The notes: generated by a model from the letters alone, not told the origin. A DNA stretch of 64,000 nt from Acanthosepion lycidas (GCA_963932145.1 OZ010578.1:16281111-16345110); one strand, 5' to 3'; positions 46,375-57,010 are shown, numbered from the stretch's first letter. Numbers and translations are program-made.

Positions 46375-46686
46375 CCTGAATGGCAGCTAGAACGATCTTC
46401 TGATGTCTTCATATCTACCTCTTCAAAGTTCTTGAATGGAATGTTGACGCAAGAAAGGTTGCCTATCAGTTTATCTTTATACCTGATCCAAGGTCTATAA
46501 ACATTTCTATGACCACTATGAAGTTCACGGTAAAAAGAACTTTTGGTATGCAGTCATCACTCATGCTTGCCACGTTGACAGGCCAACGTAGTTGGGATTG
46601 CATTATGAAGGTTTCGATGTGCCATCTATAATGTGTCCAAGTTTCAGAGGCATACAAAAGAGTTGTCAAAATGACAGGTTTGTACA

Positions 46687-46690
<4 letters not shown>
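46375..46690 (-). pseudogene. RTE-like LINE C-terminal fragment
   Basis: The minus strand reads [20 protein letters not shown] at about 46625-46685 and [20 protein letters not shown], then, after a frameshift, KDKLIGNLSCVNIPFKNFEE (46410-46480). This is the familiar RTE-type RT end (Y..VVLTTLLYA.ETWT.YR..., QLRW.GHV.RM.D.R.PK, RYKD.LK..L). About 25 codons between the HIE and FIMQSQLRW segments are missing. The fragment starts at the edge of a (TA)n array. Confidence 0.75.
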
Positions 46691-46762
<72 letters not shown>

Positions 46763-46768
46763 CACACA

Positions 46769-46832
<64 letters not shown>

Positions 46833-46956
46833 GTGTGTGTGTGTGTGTATATATGTATGTATATATATATATATTTATTCATGGCTTGGGAACTAAAATA
46901 AGGAAAAACTAAATTTTCTCAGCGACACGAGACTTAAGGTAAGTGTAAACATTAGG

Positions 46957-47012
<56 letters not shown>

Positions 47013-47043
47013 GGGTGTGTTTGTTTGTGTTTGTGAGTGTATA

Positions 47044-47118
<75 letters not shown>

Positions 47119-47156
47119 GGGTGTTTGTGAGTATATATATATATATATATATATAT
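46690..47156. repeat. Very long (TA)n / (TG)n compound microsatellite cluster
   Basis: TA tracts at 46690-46759, 46774-46815, 46961-47010 and 47047-47116 alternate with TG blocks. The ORFs across it are repeat artefacts. Confidence 0.96.
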
Positions 47157-47465
47157 CAACATTAAATACGGAATGTAACAGCTGCATATATAATAGTGTT
47201 ACTTGGCTCCCTTTGATTAAGGAGAAGAATGCCCAAATTGATGTACTTGTTAGAACAACTAAACTGGACACTGTCTAAATGTTTTTAGTCAAGCTTCCTC
47301 AGCTTACGTTGGAAGACTAGTTATGTGTGGACGGATCTGTTGATTTAGAATTCTAGATATTTTAAGACCAGAGTAGTGTTCGAAATTGGCCCACATCTTG
47401 ATACTTCATAGATGCAGTTGTTAAGAGTCACCTTGTAGGTTGGTGCTTGTTCCCTAATGAAGTTA

Positions 47466-47566
47466 TTAGGTTGGTGCAAAAATAATGACGTAATAATGTC
47501 GTTTTTTGACTTATTTTTTAACGTCAAAAATGACATTATTACGTCATTATTTTTGCACCAACCTAA
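47466..47566. mobile_element. MADE1-like mariner MITE, copy 3 (101 bp)
   Basis: Same inverted ends and palindromic interior as the other copies, with TA at 47464-47465 and 47567-47568. This copy sits outside any TA microsatellite. Confidence 0.93.
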
Positions 47567-47568
47567 TA

Positions 47569-48130
47569 ATTGTAGCAAGAGTTAAATCCACTGGACCCGG
47601 TAAATAGGACTCACAATGATACACTACTTATGGCCAATAGCGCCCATTCATACATTTCATATACCCCAGCATCAATGGTTTATTCTGGACAGAAGATAGA
47701 CATTAAATTCGGCTAACATTCGGAATCATTTCTTTAAGAAATTTCTTGGAGCCTCCCCACGAAAGGTTTGGTCACCGCATTTGCTTGACATGACCCTAAC
47801 CGTGCATTTACCGAACGTAGACGTATCTGCATTTTCAAATATCAAGGAACGTGAATTCAAATTGCTGGATTTTACATGGCTCATCATGACTTTACATGGT
47901 ACTACGACCCTACCATTTGATATATAGCAACACAGTGAATATCTGATAGTTTACAACTACCTCTATACTCAATATTTGGTAATAAGGTCATATTTTGTGA
48001 ACTGGGTCGAACCATTAAATTTACAGCACCCTCTCTTCTATAATCTTGTATATGACACTTCTAAAGGTTTTTTTAAGAAGATTGATGAGGACCTCAATAT
48101 AAAAGTTGAATTGAACATGATAAAGTAGGT
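47569..48130. other. Region without recognised gene
   Basis: Moderate-GC sequence, possibly old transposon DNA (as is 47160-47460), but no domain or family match was found. Confidence 0.4.
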
Positions 48131-48134
48131 AGAA

Positions 48135-48515
48135 TATTATATATATAATGTAGAAATGCAGTGCTTAGGGCATTATATATCTAATGTAGAAATGGACTGC
48201 AAGGGCATTATATATCTAATATATAAATGCAGTGCTTAGAGCATTATACAGCTAATAAAGAAATGCAGTGTTTAGGGCATTATGTATCTAATATAGAAAA
48301 GCAGTTTTTAGGGCATTATATATCTAATGTAGAAATGCACTGCAAGGGCATTATATATATCTAATGTATAAATGCAGTGCTTAGAGCATTATGCATCTAA
48401 TGTAGAAATGTATTGCAAGGGCATTATATATCTTATAAAGAAATACAGTGTTTAGCGCATTATATATATAATATAGAAATGCAGTGCTTAATACATTATA
48501 TAACTAATGTAGATA
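48135..48515. repeat. 36-40 bp tandem array
   Basis: About ten diverged units of GGGCATTATATATCTAATGT plus AGAAATGCAGTGCTTA. Alternate units carry ACTGCAAG in place of GTGCTTAG, suggesting a two-unit higher-order pattern in part of the array. Confidence 0.88.
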
Positions 48516-49800
48516 TCATTAATTTTTCTATGCTAAAATATATTGGGGGATTTAAGAAAAAAGTTCAATGCATGTGTTCTGGACATAAATTAATAGATTG
48601 AATTCAATATTTATTTATGTGTTATGACATTTATTTATTCCACTCCATATAAAAATGTTACTCAAGTTTGTGGCATTCATGTGAGGAGCTTGAATGTTAT
48701 ACATCTTCACTGGATTTTTCCATTGATTTTTCAATAGGCATTTGATTTGGTTATAATTTCTTCTGTCCATTATTCTTTAATGATAGTACACCTGGACGAA
48801 TGCAAGTAAAAAAAAAGCACAAATATTCATAATTACCAGCATATTAAATTGTTGGTATGATATTTTGAAGGTGCATATTACTATAGATATATCTTGAATG
48901 GTTTTCACACAAAAAAAAAATCAATTTCATTATTATTTTTGTTTTCGAATAGAAAAAGGATTCTTGAGATGATTATGAAAAAATAATAGAAAACAAGTCT
49001 TTAGGTGACTTGCCTTCAGTAATGTTAATTTTTCTTGTGATCAGAGACTGCAGTTCTACATGGAGGTGATTCTGCCAAATTATATATTTCTCATTTCTGG
49101 CTCAGCAGGCTGTTGACACATCTAATGACCCCCTCGAACAATGAACGCGTTTTGAGATAATATCAAACGAATGTGCGTAATTACAAGGTCACTTAATTTA
49201 ATAGGATCTTCTGTTTGGGGAAGAATTGTTATCAGTCGAAATTGCTTCCATTTTCAAATGATATCTCTTATCATTCTAAACTGGTAAAGGTGATATTAGA
49301 CTGTTATTCCACCATTATCATGGCTATGGATCAAAATACGAACTACACGAGCGTACCACTGTTTGTAAATGTTATATAGAAATTCAATTTAAAGTATGCC
49401 CATGATTTTCAAATTGTCGATTCTTCTGCGTGGTATGCACTGGTTAGTGAGAGGATACTTTAATATTTATAATTTGGATATTATTCAATTTTAAACTGTA
49501 TTTATTTTCTGTTTTAAATCACTCCCAAATTAATGCGTGCCACTTCATTTTCCTATGCAATATTGGGGATAGGAAAAAGTAATTCCTTACTCTTGTCGAT
49601 ATAGAATATCCTTAGTTTTTAAGATGTTAAACCGAATGTTTACGGTTTTTTTATTCAAAATAGAACACTTTATCTTAAAATACATTTATTATTGCCATGC
49701 GTTCAATAGTTCTGCGTATGACTACAGATGTTATTTATCTCTTCTAATGGAGAAAAAACGCAGAAATATTTACATTATTCGGACTATTGTCCTCATCATA
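48516..49800. other. AT-rich region without recognised gene
   Basis: Nothing recognised on either strand. Confidence 0.45.
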
Positions 49801-49814
49801 GTCCTCATCTTATC

Positions 49815-50155
49815 AACTGAGAGCCTCTGAGGAGTCGGTATTGAACAAGAGTCTCAATGTCGCCACAACCATCAGGCAAGTGCCATACTTGGACATCATT
49901 GCCAGAGTCGAGGTGGTGGCCTTGAATTTCCCTGGCGGATAAACTGAGATGGATGGTGAGACAGACGTTGGAGAAGGCCAAGCCGCCCAGGTGAAACATC
50001 ACGAAACTGGAGAGACTGGTAATCGGATCTCTACAGAGCAACGAGAACATCATAATACTACTTTCTGCCAAAAGGAATGCGATTGTAGTGATGGACAGAA
50101 TAGATTATACAAGAAAGCTGGAAGACCTCATTAGCAATTGTAGCTACAGCAAAGT
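49815..50155 (+). pseudogene. Penelope-like element RT fragment
   Basis: Plus-strand reading: EESVLNKSLNVATTIRQVPY, then LDIIARVEVV, then an in-frame stop in the hydrophilic linker, then IIILLSAKRNAIVVMDRIDY and TRKLEDLISN. These match the conserved start of Penelope-like RTs: a GLNF..P...P..D.I..VE segment, then I.VLPADKG.ATV.MD..DY..K...LL. The rest of the RT and the GIY-YIG domain are absent, and the element is truncated at about 50155. It is followed within 30 bp by the SINE-B-type tail module, which may be the terminal part of the same or a related element. The ORF on the minus strand is antisense. Confidence 0.7.
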
Positions 50156-50184
50156 AAAAAAAAAAGGATCCTACATTGAAAACG

Positions 50185-50275
50185 CGAGATGAAAACAATA
50201 GTTTGAATAATGTAAATAATGTACATAACACCTCATCTCAGATATATAGACAAATATTGCAGAAATATTTTTGTA
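50185..50275 (+). repeat. SINE-B-type tail module
   Basis: GATGAAAACAATAGTTTGAATAATGTAAATAATGTACATAA through TCTCAGATATATAGACAAAT matches 3365-3445 and 13655-13700. No SINE head precedes it. Confidence 0.65.
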
Positions 50276-50980
50276 AATCTCAATGCATATCAATTTGCTT
50301 TTTATCTATCTACCTACCTGATCATTTGTCTAAAAATGTACAAGAAGATGCACAATCACATGTTCGAATATTATTATCTATTGACCATAAAGTTAAATCT
50401 GTGATAACTAAGATATCATATTAGGCCATTTTATTAATGAATTTCGTGTGCATTTACAAGTTATTTTTGATACCTTCTATTTTTTTTACTCATTTATATG
50501 TAAATTAGCTACAAATCTCACTGCCTAATTAAACGATTAACCACGTGAAATCCTAATGCCTTACGATATATACTTGGTATGTACTGAGAACATTTTGATT
50601 CGGTGCTGAAAACTGGGAGGAAGGAAATATAAAGTTGTAGCCCGTAACCTGCATAACATGTATTGATATCATCTCAAAGATATTGGCAGTCCGAAAGATA
50701 ATGATGTCAGCAATAATTTGTGCATACGAGTGAGATAGTTGATTGCAAAATACAAAAAAAAAAAGTTTATAATTTTCAAGATCCGCGACAATCTGTTTCT
50801 TGAATGAATTCAATCTTCACGGCCTGGATTTTGCGCTCAAGCACGAAACACATTGTCCCCGGACAATATAGACAGCGGTGTCCACTTTTATACTTAAATA
50901 CGCTTTACACTTGATATCAAGCAATTTTCCCCATAATACTGCATATATATTTATAGTAAAAATTATTAACAACGTTTACC
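50276..50980. other. AT-rich region without recognised gene
   Basis: Nothing recognised. Confidence 0.4.
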
Positions 50981-50981
50981 G

Positions 50982-51300
50982 GCCTGAATGTCCGAGTAAC
51001 AAGTAGGATGCAGGTTCGATTCCTGTCGGAGGACACACATTTTCTATGATATTTTACGGACATTCAGGCAGGTAAATTTTGATTAATACAGTTTATTCTA
51101 AAGAGCGTATTTACTTATTAGGTTGGTGCAAAAATGACGTAATATTGTCGTTTTTTGACGTTTTTTACGACATAATTACGTCATTATTTTTGCACCAACC
51201 TAATAACTATCGGTGTTTATATAAATAACGTAAAACAATAAAATATGTATATAATGTAATCAAATAATTCATCAAATCAAGATAAAACCTCAGCAGAATG
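50982..51300 (+). mobile_element. Family C element interrupted by a MITE
   Basis: CCGGCCTGAATGTCCG (near 50988-51003) and its imperfect reverse complement CGGACATTCAGGCAGG (51057-51072) flank a B-box-like GCAGGTTCGATTCCTGTCGG. AT-rich sequence continues to 51117 and resumes after the MITE as TGTTTATATAAATAACGTA, matching 62650-62800. It may be a tRNA-derived SINE remnant. Confidence 0.5.
51118..51203. mobile_element. MADE1-like mariner MITE, copy 4 (86 bp)
   Basis: Inverted ends TTAGGTTGGTGCAAAAATGA and their complement, with a 15-bp shorter interior. TA flanks at 51116-51117 and 51204-51205. Inserted into family C. Confidence 0.92.
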
Positions 51301-51430
51301 CCGTTTCGTCCTATTTTTGGGACTCATCAGCAGAGCGCATCCAGTACCGAGAATCGAATCCAGACCGTTACGATATGATGTAAGAGTCATAAGGACTAAA
51401 CCAACGGGTCTTGGTGGGGAAAAAATAGAC
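51295..51430 (-). mobile_element. SINE-A copy, minus strand, hammerhead truncated
   Basis: On the minus strand: AAGACCCGTTGGTTTAGTCC (A-box region), GTCTGGATTCGATTCTCGG (B box), CTGCTGATGAGTCCC, GGACGAAACGGC, then directly ATTCTGCTGAGG. The cleavage strand (CGTCCAGTGC) is deleted, so the ribozyme cannot fold fully although CTGATGA, stem II and GAAAC are intact. Confidence 0.75.
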
Positions 51431-51559
51431 TGGATGGAGCCTCAGATTTTCACAATTTCTATCATTTGATCAATCTGTCTACTTATACCAACGGACTCTG
51501 CCCCCATTGAGTCATTTCTTCTATCTCCAAGCCACACGATGGAATATCTTAACGTTCCT

Positions 51560-51665
51560 ATTTTTGGTAGTGGATGACGACTCCCCAAAATAGAACGAAA
51601 TGGGTGTCCTGTGTTTTCAGCATTCTGCTTAGGATTTTTCTATACTCGATGAATTAATTATGATT
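51560..51665 (+). mobile_element. SINE-A remnant, plus strand
   Basis: GGTAGTGGATGACGACTCCCC, AGAACGAAATGGGTGTCCTG and the 3' end CATTCTGC..AGGATTTTTCT..ACTCGATGAATTA match SINE-A with many substitutions. The hammerhead core is lost. A (TA)n tract follows 15 bp later. Confidence 0.6.
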
Positions 51666-51677
51666 ATTCAAGTCCTC

Positions 51678-51680
<3 letters not shown>

Positions 51681-51750
<70 letters not shown>
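51681..51750. repeat. (TA)n microsatellite
   Basis: About 35 TA units between a SINE-A remnant and a LINE-A 3' end. Confidence 0.97.
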
Positions 51751-51752
<2 letters not shown>

Positions 51753-51754
51753 CA

Positions 51755-52075
51755 AGACAGTAAAAGCTACTATGACACAAACGATTACTGAAACAGAGAG
51801 GAAAATGAAAGAAAAGGCTTTAAGTGGGCGGAAGATAAGGATTGATATTGCATTTAATATTTTTAAATCATACTTCATAGGAAAGCAGCAAGCCGGAAGA
51901 GATATCCAATTGAGAAGTGTGATACTTTGTGTAACACGCTACAGGCCTGTTTATAATAGGGGCGATAAAACAAAAACGGTTCGACAAAAGAGAAGAAAAC
52001 ACATGAAAGAACCATCCGGGGACTCAAGTCTCGATTCCCTTGCCATATGTGGATTCTCCTGAGAATAAACTCTAA
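51755..52075 (-). mobile_element. LINE-A 3' end fragment, minus strand
   Basis: AACGATTACTGAAACAGAGAGG, GGATTGATATTGCATTTAATA and TAGGAAAGCAGCAAGCCGG follow the order of the reversed LINE-A 3' end seen at 1-60, 14830-14880 and 41990-42100. The 96-codon plus ORF across it is antisense and not supported. Confidence 0.5.
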
Positions 52076-52613
52076 TAAACTCTAATAATTAGGTAACTGC
52101 ATGTATAAATAAGTTTTAATTTAGTATAGGTCACCTTAAATTATACTAACTAAAAATGGGTGAAGTAATCTACGTCATCAACAGCAATTTGTTTTTATTT
52201 AGAAGAAAATTAAATAAACAGAAACAACAATCCACGCGCAAAACATAAACCAGAAGGCATTCAATATTTATTGACTATCTCCGCTTCTGATAAGTTGCCC
52301 TTGCTTAGAGAGGAATTATCAACAACTTATAGCTTAACCTCATTCACACCTGGGTAATACAACATTAGCAAACAAAACAAAAGTTCGCCCATATATTACG
52401 AGTGGTATCAAAAACAGCTTCGGTCTTTCCTACAAATTTTAAGAATTTTCAGAAATAAGGATGAACAAAATTCTTTCAAAGTCCTACACTTCTCTCTCTT
52501 TGACCAGAGTTAGTAAACGTTATGGGCATTGAGATCTCTCTGGCTATACAATCAGAGGCGTCCATCAGAATTGAAGAGGGCATTAACTTTCTGCCATTTG
52601 TGAGTATAAATTC
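52076..52613. other. Region without recognised gene
   Basis: Nothing recognised before the assembly gap. Confidence 0.45.
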
Positions 52614-52813
52614 NNNNNNNNNNNNNNNNNNNNNNNNNNNNNNNNNNNNNNNNNNNNNNNNNNNNNNNNNNNNNNNNNNNNNNNNNNNNNNNNNNNNNNN
52701 NNNNNNNNNNNNNNNNNNNNNNNNNNNNNNNNNNNNNNNNNNNNNNNNNNNNNNNNNNNNNNNNNNNNNNNNNNNNNNNNNNNNNNNNNNNNNNNNNNNN
52801 NNNNNNNNNNNNN
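52614..52813. other. Assembly gap (200 N)
   Basis: Exactly 200 N bases, a conventional placeholder; the true length is unknown. Confidence 0.99.
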
Positions 52814-53759
52814 GCTTGTTTTTTGTTTGTTAAAATGCACTAACGTGTCAAACTCACTGGTGACCATCAGAATGCACGCGGATTGCTATTACCACCCACA
52901 GCCACAAGTAAGCTAGCATCTATGCCATATACACAAAAAGGTGGATAATCATATTTTTTCTGTCTTCAGAATAGAACAATGGGACTTTCTAAGTTAAAAC
53001 TTAGTACTATGTAAGGATTAAATATTTAAGTCTTATCCTAATCCCCCCGAACACACACCCTAGTATCAGTCTGGTACTATCAACTACTTCCCCGCCCATA
53101 TCCTCTGTTTGTCTTTTGTCACTGTTATGTGTTATATGTAATAGGAGTAGGTAGACCCTTCTACCGCCCGGTCAACACTCCTCCCCCTTCCCCTGGACAA
53201 GAGTAGAGGCTCACACCTTGTTTCCTGTCTAAGAAGGGGTTCCCGGTGCTCTCTCTTTCTCTCTCTCTCTCCCTCTTTCTCTGGCCTCTGTACAAGTGCT
53301 GATGTGGTTTCTCCCGTGACGTGTGCAGTCTGTGGCATTGCCTCTTCATTTTGAGGATACACGGTTGATAGTTCACTAGCTGCTGTCTCCGACTGGTAGT
53401 TAGGAGCCCTAACTCTTGCGTAGCTCTTTGAGCGGCCGCTCTGATCAACAGTTGTATAATACCGGGGTGTTTGTAGTGCCATGTTTCGCATGGAACGGTG
53501 TCCCTGCAGTCATCTCCGGTGGGCAACCCTGAGGCCACATTATGATGCAGGCTGTGCCAACTCCTCTCTGCTCATGTTGCGGTCGATAACCGCCTGCTTC
53601 TCTTACTTCAGGCCTTCTCATCCTCCAACTTTTACTCCACATGAAGACTAAGGCCTGAAGTACTTCAGGCCTTCTCATCTTCCAGCAAATACTCCACATG
53701 AAGACTCAAATGAACCAAAAAAAGTAAACCTAAACCAGCCATTCAAAAATCACCTAAAC

Positions 53760-54450
53760 CCTTCAACATTTCGTTCAGCAACATCCGTGGCATTAGAACA
53801 AATTTTTGCAATGTGGAATCTTTCGTCACTGCAAACAGCCCGGATACAATGGCACTGTGCGAGACAAACCTTGTCCCGTCTATTCCCTCCTCTGATCTCT
53901 CGATCCCCGGCTAACTTCCTATCCTCAGGAAAGACTCTCTAACACACATGCACGGCCTTGGTGTCTATGTCACGGATCATCTCCTCCTGGCCAGAGAGTT
54001 GTCTCTCGAATCACCAGATTATTCGTACATGTGTCTTCGACTATCTCTCCTCAATGCCGTAAGCTATCTCTTCTTCCTCTATCGCTCTCCATCCTCTCAA
54101 GAATGCGGGATACTCGAAAGCATATCAGACAGCATAGGCAAGGCCCTCTCTCTCCACACGTTTGCTCACATATTCGTGTTTGGTGACTTTAACGCCCATC
54201 ATACCAAGTGGCTCGAGAATGCTACTACTTACCAGACTGGCATTCAAAACCTGAATTTCTCAATCCCTCACGCATATAGTCAACTTCCCCACGCGTTTTG
54301 CCCCCAACCTGGCAGATAAAGCCTCCCTTCTAGATATGTGTTTTACCTCCATCCCCGAATCCTCTAGCGCCACACAGCTCTGCCCTCTTGGTAACTCTGA
54401 CCATGCCGTGGTATCTGTTAACATTTCCTTCAACTTCAGTTCGAGGTCTT
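53760..54450 (+). pseudogene. LINE-A AP-type endonuclease (frameshifted)
   Basis: Begins near FNISFSNIRGIRTNFCNVES-like sequence (53765-53830). It continues as an open segment 53948-54319 containing FVFGDFNAHHTKWL (54174-54215), the GDFN/H catalytic region of exonuclease-endonuclease-phosphatase nucleases. The frame then shifts and gives LLDMCFTSIPESS and GNSDHAVVSV (to about 54415), the C-terminal SDH catalytic motif. In the family this domain nicks target DNA to prime reverse transcription. The key residues are present, but at least two frame changes break the protein. Confidence 0.8.
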
Positions 54451-55800
54451 GAATGCCTTGCTCGGAAGTTCTCATATAACTCGACGCTTGACTCCACCGG
54501 TGTAACCATACTCGACTTCTCTCTAAGAACTGAGGCCCTATTGAGCGAATTACGCATAACCCCGTCATCAGTAGTGGGTATTATCTCCAAATTAGACCCC
54601 CACAAGGCTAGTGGTGGAGACGGCATACCAGCCATTGTCTTGAACAAATGCGCGCCTGAGCTAGCACCCGACCTCTGTAAACTGTATAATTACTGCCTCA
54701 AGGAATCCTGCTTTCCTGACTGCTGGAAGTCATCATCCATTGTTCCTGTCTTTAAGAACTCTGGAGACCCCTCTGACCCCGTTAATTACTGTCCTATTAG
54801 TCTCCTACCCCTCTTCGGCAAAGTCTTCGAAGCCCTAATCAACGCAGAAGTGGTTAACCACCTTACCACACACGACCTTCTCTCAGACAAGCAATATGCT
54901 TTCCGTTACGCCCGTTCTACAGCTGACGTGCATACGACATCACGGAAACCGTCTGCCAAGCACTTCAAAATAATGGTGAGGCTCGTGCCGTGGCCCTAGA
55001 CATTTCCAAAGCGTTTGATAGGGTTTGGCATGCCGGCCTTCTTCGTAAGCTCCAGGGTTACGGTATTACTGGTCGACTGTTTGATCTGATACAATAATTC
55101 CTAAACAAACCGAGAATTGAAGGTCCTTCTCAACGGTTTCTCCTCCAGTTCCTATCCCACGAACTCAGGTGTTCCCCAAGGCTCCATCCTTTGCCCCACA
55201 CTTTTCCTTATTGTCATCAACGACCTTCCTGACGCCATAGGTTCCCAAGTTGGCATCTACGCGGACGACACTACAATTTACTCCTGCCTCAAAACCAAAT
55301 CTAGTGTCGCGGTCAAAAATAACCTTGAAATGGACCTCCAATCGGTTGTTAACTGGGGCAACAATTGGATGGTCAAATTTAACGCCTCAAAAACTAAACT
55401 ACTCTCCATTAACCACCATAGATATCCTTACCTACCCCCCATTAGAATGTCTGATAGTCAACTTCTTGAGAGTGACTCCCTGCGTCTGCTCGGTCTCACG
55501 TTGACTGCTGACCTGAGATGGAACAAATACATTGAGTCAATTGCATCGTCCACCGGGAGGAAATTTTTCTCCCCTGAATCGATACTTCAAATATACAAAA
55601 CGATCATTCGCCCTTGCATGGAGTATTGCTGCCATATATGGTCTGAGGCACCTTCTGTTTACCTCGGAGTTCTTGACAAGATCCAGAGTAGGATATGTAA
55701 TGTGATTGGCGTCTCGCCTGCAGCCACTATCTCACAGACGGGCCGTCGCCTCTCTCTGTCTCTTCTACAAATACTTTCATGGCAATTGCTCCGATGAGCT
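54430..55800 (+). pseudogene. LINE-A reverse transcriptase (frameshifted)
   Basis: Part 1 (54388-54940) has DPHKASGGDGIPAIVLNKCA, NYCPISLLPLFGKVFEALIN and LLSDKQYAFRYARSTADV. After a frame change, ALDISKAFDRVWHAGLLRKL (54990-55055) carries the first catalytic aspartate region. A TAA follows at 55095. Part 2 (55117-55797) has GVPQGSILCPTLFLIVINDL, GIYADDTTIYS with an intact YADD (55252-55284), NASKTKLL, LRLLGLTLTADLRWNKYI and IIRPCMEYCCHIW. Catalytic residues survive; about three frameshifts and one stop kill the copy. The closest type is Jockey/CR1-like, by motif wording. Confidence 0.85.
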
Positions 55801-56030
55801 GCTTTTCCCTGGTCCCCAGTCTCCATGAATACAAGCGCCTTACGAGGCTGGCATCCCGCTCTCGACCTTACACTGTAGAAACTTTAAAATGTAGCCGTCT
55901 CTTCTACTCCAATAGCTTCATATCTCGCACCTCTCGCCTGTGGAACACCCTTCCCAAATACTGTTTCCCTGATAGCTATAATCTCCAACTATTCAAATGT
56001 AATGAAAATCGACATCTCCAGTTACCTTGA
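55779..56030 (+). pseudogene. LINE-A C-terminal segment in a shifted frame
   Basis: SLVPSLHEYKRLTRLASRSR, then RTSRLWNTLPKYCFPDSYNL and LFKCNENRHL, the usual LINE C-terminal end (..RTSRLWNSLP..CFP..YNL..FK.N..). It overlaps the end of the RT frame by one frameshift and ends with a stop about 130 bp before the A-rich tail. Confidence 0.8.
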
Positions 56031-56160
56031 TCTACAAACTACCCATCCCTTCATCCTTTCTTCTATCACTCCTATCTGCTCTTGCTACAAATCTTCTACA
56101 ATCCCCCCTGCATCCTAGTAACTTCATGTCTTGCTCGGGGCACTAAGCTTAAAAAAAAAA

Positions 56161-56414
56161 CTATATAAAAATAATAAAAAATGTTCGAAATAAAAATATA
56201 TCATAACGATTTGGCATCTTGAAAAAAAAAAAAAAAAAAAAAAATTTTTGAAAAAAAAACAAAGCATAAAAACATCCGAGTAACCCGAAAAATTCGCCCA
56301 GTGTTCTAATTTCTACACCAAAAAAAAAAAAAAAAAAGAATAAATCGAGTAAAATAAGAAAAACAATCTCAGTACTCTGACTAGAGCAGAGTATAAAAAT
56401 CTAGGCTCACTAGG

Positions 56415-56415
<1 letters not shown>
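56161..56415. repeat. A-rich low-complexity sequence
   Basis: Poly(A) runs at 56222-56243 and 56321-56337, downstream of the LINE-A tail. No gene. Confidence 0.7.
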
Positions 56416-56417
<2 letters not shown>

Positions 56418-56488
<71 letters not shown>

Positions 56489-56502
56489 TGTGTGTGTATA
56501 TA

Positions 56503-56562
<60 letters not shown>
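56418..56562. repeat. (CA)n-(TA)n-(GT)n-(TA)n microsatellite
   Basis: CA at 56418-56446, TA at 56447-56483, GT-rich 56489-56515, TA at 56517-56561. Confidence 0.96.
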
Positions 56563-56564
<2 letters not shown>

Positions 56565-56568
<4 letters not shown>

Positions 56569-57010
56569 CATGGTCGCGCAGAAAATTCCATAGTTGCACT
56601 GTAGTGCTGTTCTTTGAATGGTGATTTTTTGATACCAGATTTCCTCGAAATTGGTGTACATTATTGGTCGTGAGCACATTTTTCTAGCTCCTTTGGTTTG
56701 ATCTTAGAACATTTGAGGTAGATTTTGATTGCATATTTATAGTAATTCTTTGGTCAGCCCTGAGGCCCTCTATCATGTTGCCAATCTCCGTTCTACAGAC
56801 GACAGTTAATGCGATGTTACTTCATGCGGATGTTGTGGCTAGTCAAACGGACTTGTGCATCGATGAGCATTGATTCGATGCTGCTTGTGTTCGCACGGTT
56901 CAGTATCTGAATGGTGGTTAGCCGATCCTGTAACGGGATTCCGAGAAAAAAGTTTGATGTCTTGCATCTCTAGCTTTTAGTTCCGTTGAGACGCTGATCA
57001 AACATTTAGC
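56565..57010 (-). pseudogene. RTE-like LINE C-terminal fragment
   Basis: The minus strand gives RLTTIQILNRANTSSIESML and IDAQVRLTSHNIRMK (56820-56950), then the decayed Q.G.PK.YYKYAIK tail and LEKCAHD. This matches the RTE-type end ..V..R.N..SIE.ML..AQLRW.GH..RM... The fragment differs from the one at 46.4 kb. It ends at the (TA)n array, as that one does. Confidence 0.65.

Larger units (their letters stand above)
53080..56160 (+). mobile_element. LINE-A, best-preserved copy, plus strand
   Basis: Runs from a 5' region shared with the inverted copy at 2720-2270 (GACAAGAGTAGAGGCTCACAC, GTTCCCGGTGCTCTC, TCCGTGGCATTAGAACAAA) through endonuclease and RT to the 3' end GGGGCACTAAGCTTAAAAAAAAAA at 56138-56161. 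No second ORF of gag type was recognised in the 53.1-53.9 kb part; a minus-strand ORF there is antisense. The true 5' end is not defined and could reach toward the gap. Confidence 0.85.

Noticed and set aside
51000-51045. Possible functional tRNA gene
   Set aside because: Only a B-box-like segment is present; no acceptor pairing or A box, and the region belongs to repeat family C.
53132-53538. Two overlapping minus-strand ORFs of about 120 codons
   Set aside because: They lie antisense to the 5' part of LINE-A; homologous DNA at 2.3-2.7 kb does not keep them open, so they are shadows.
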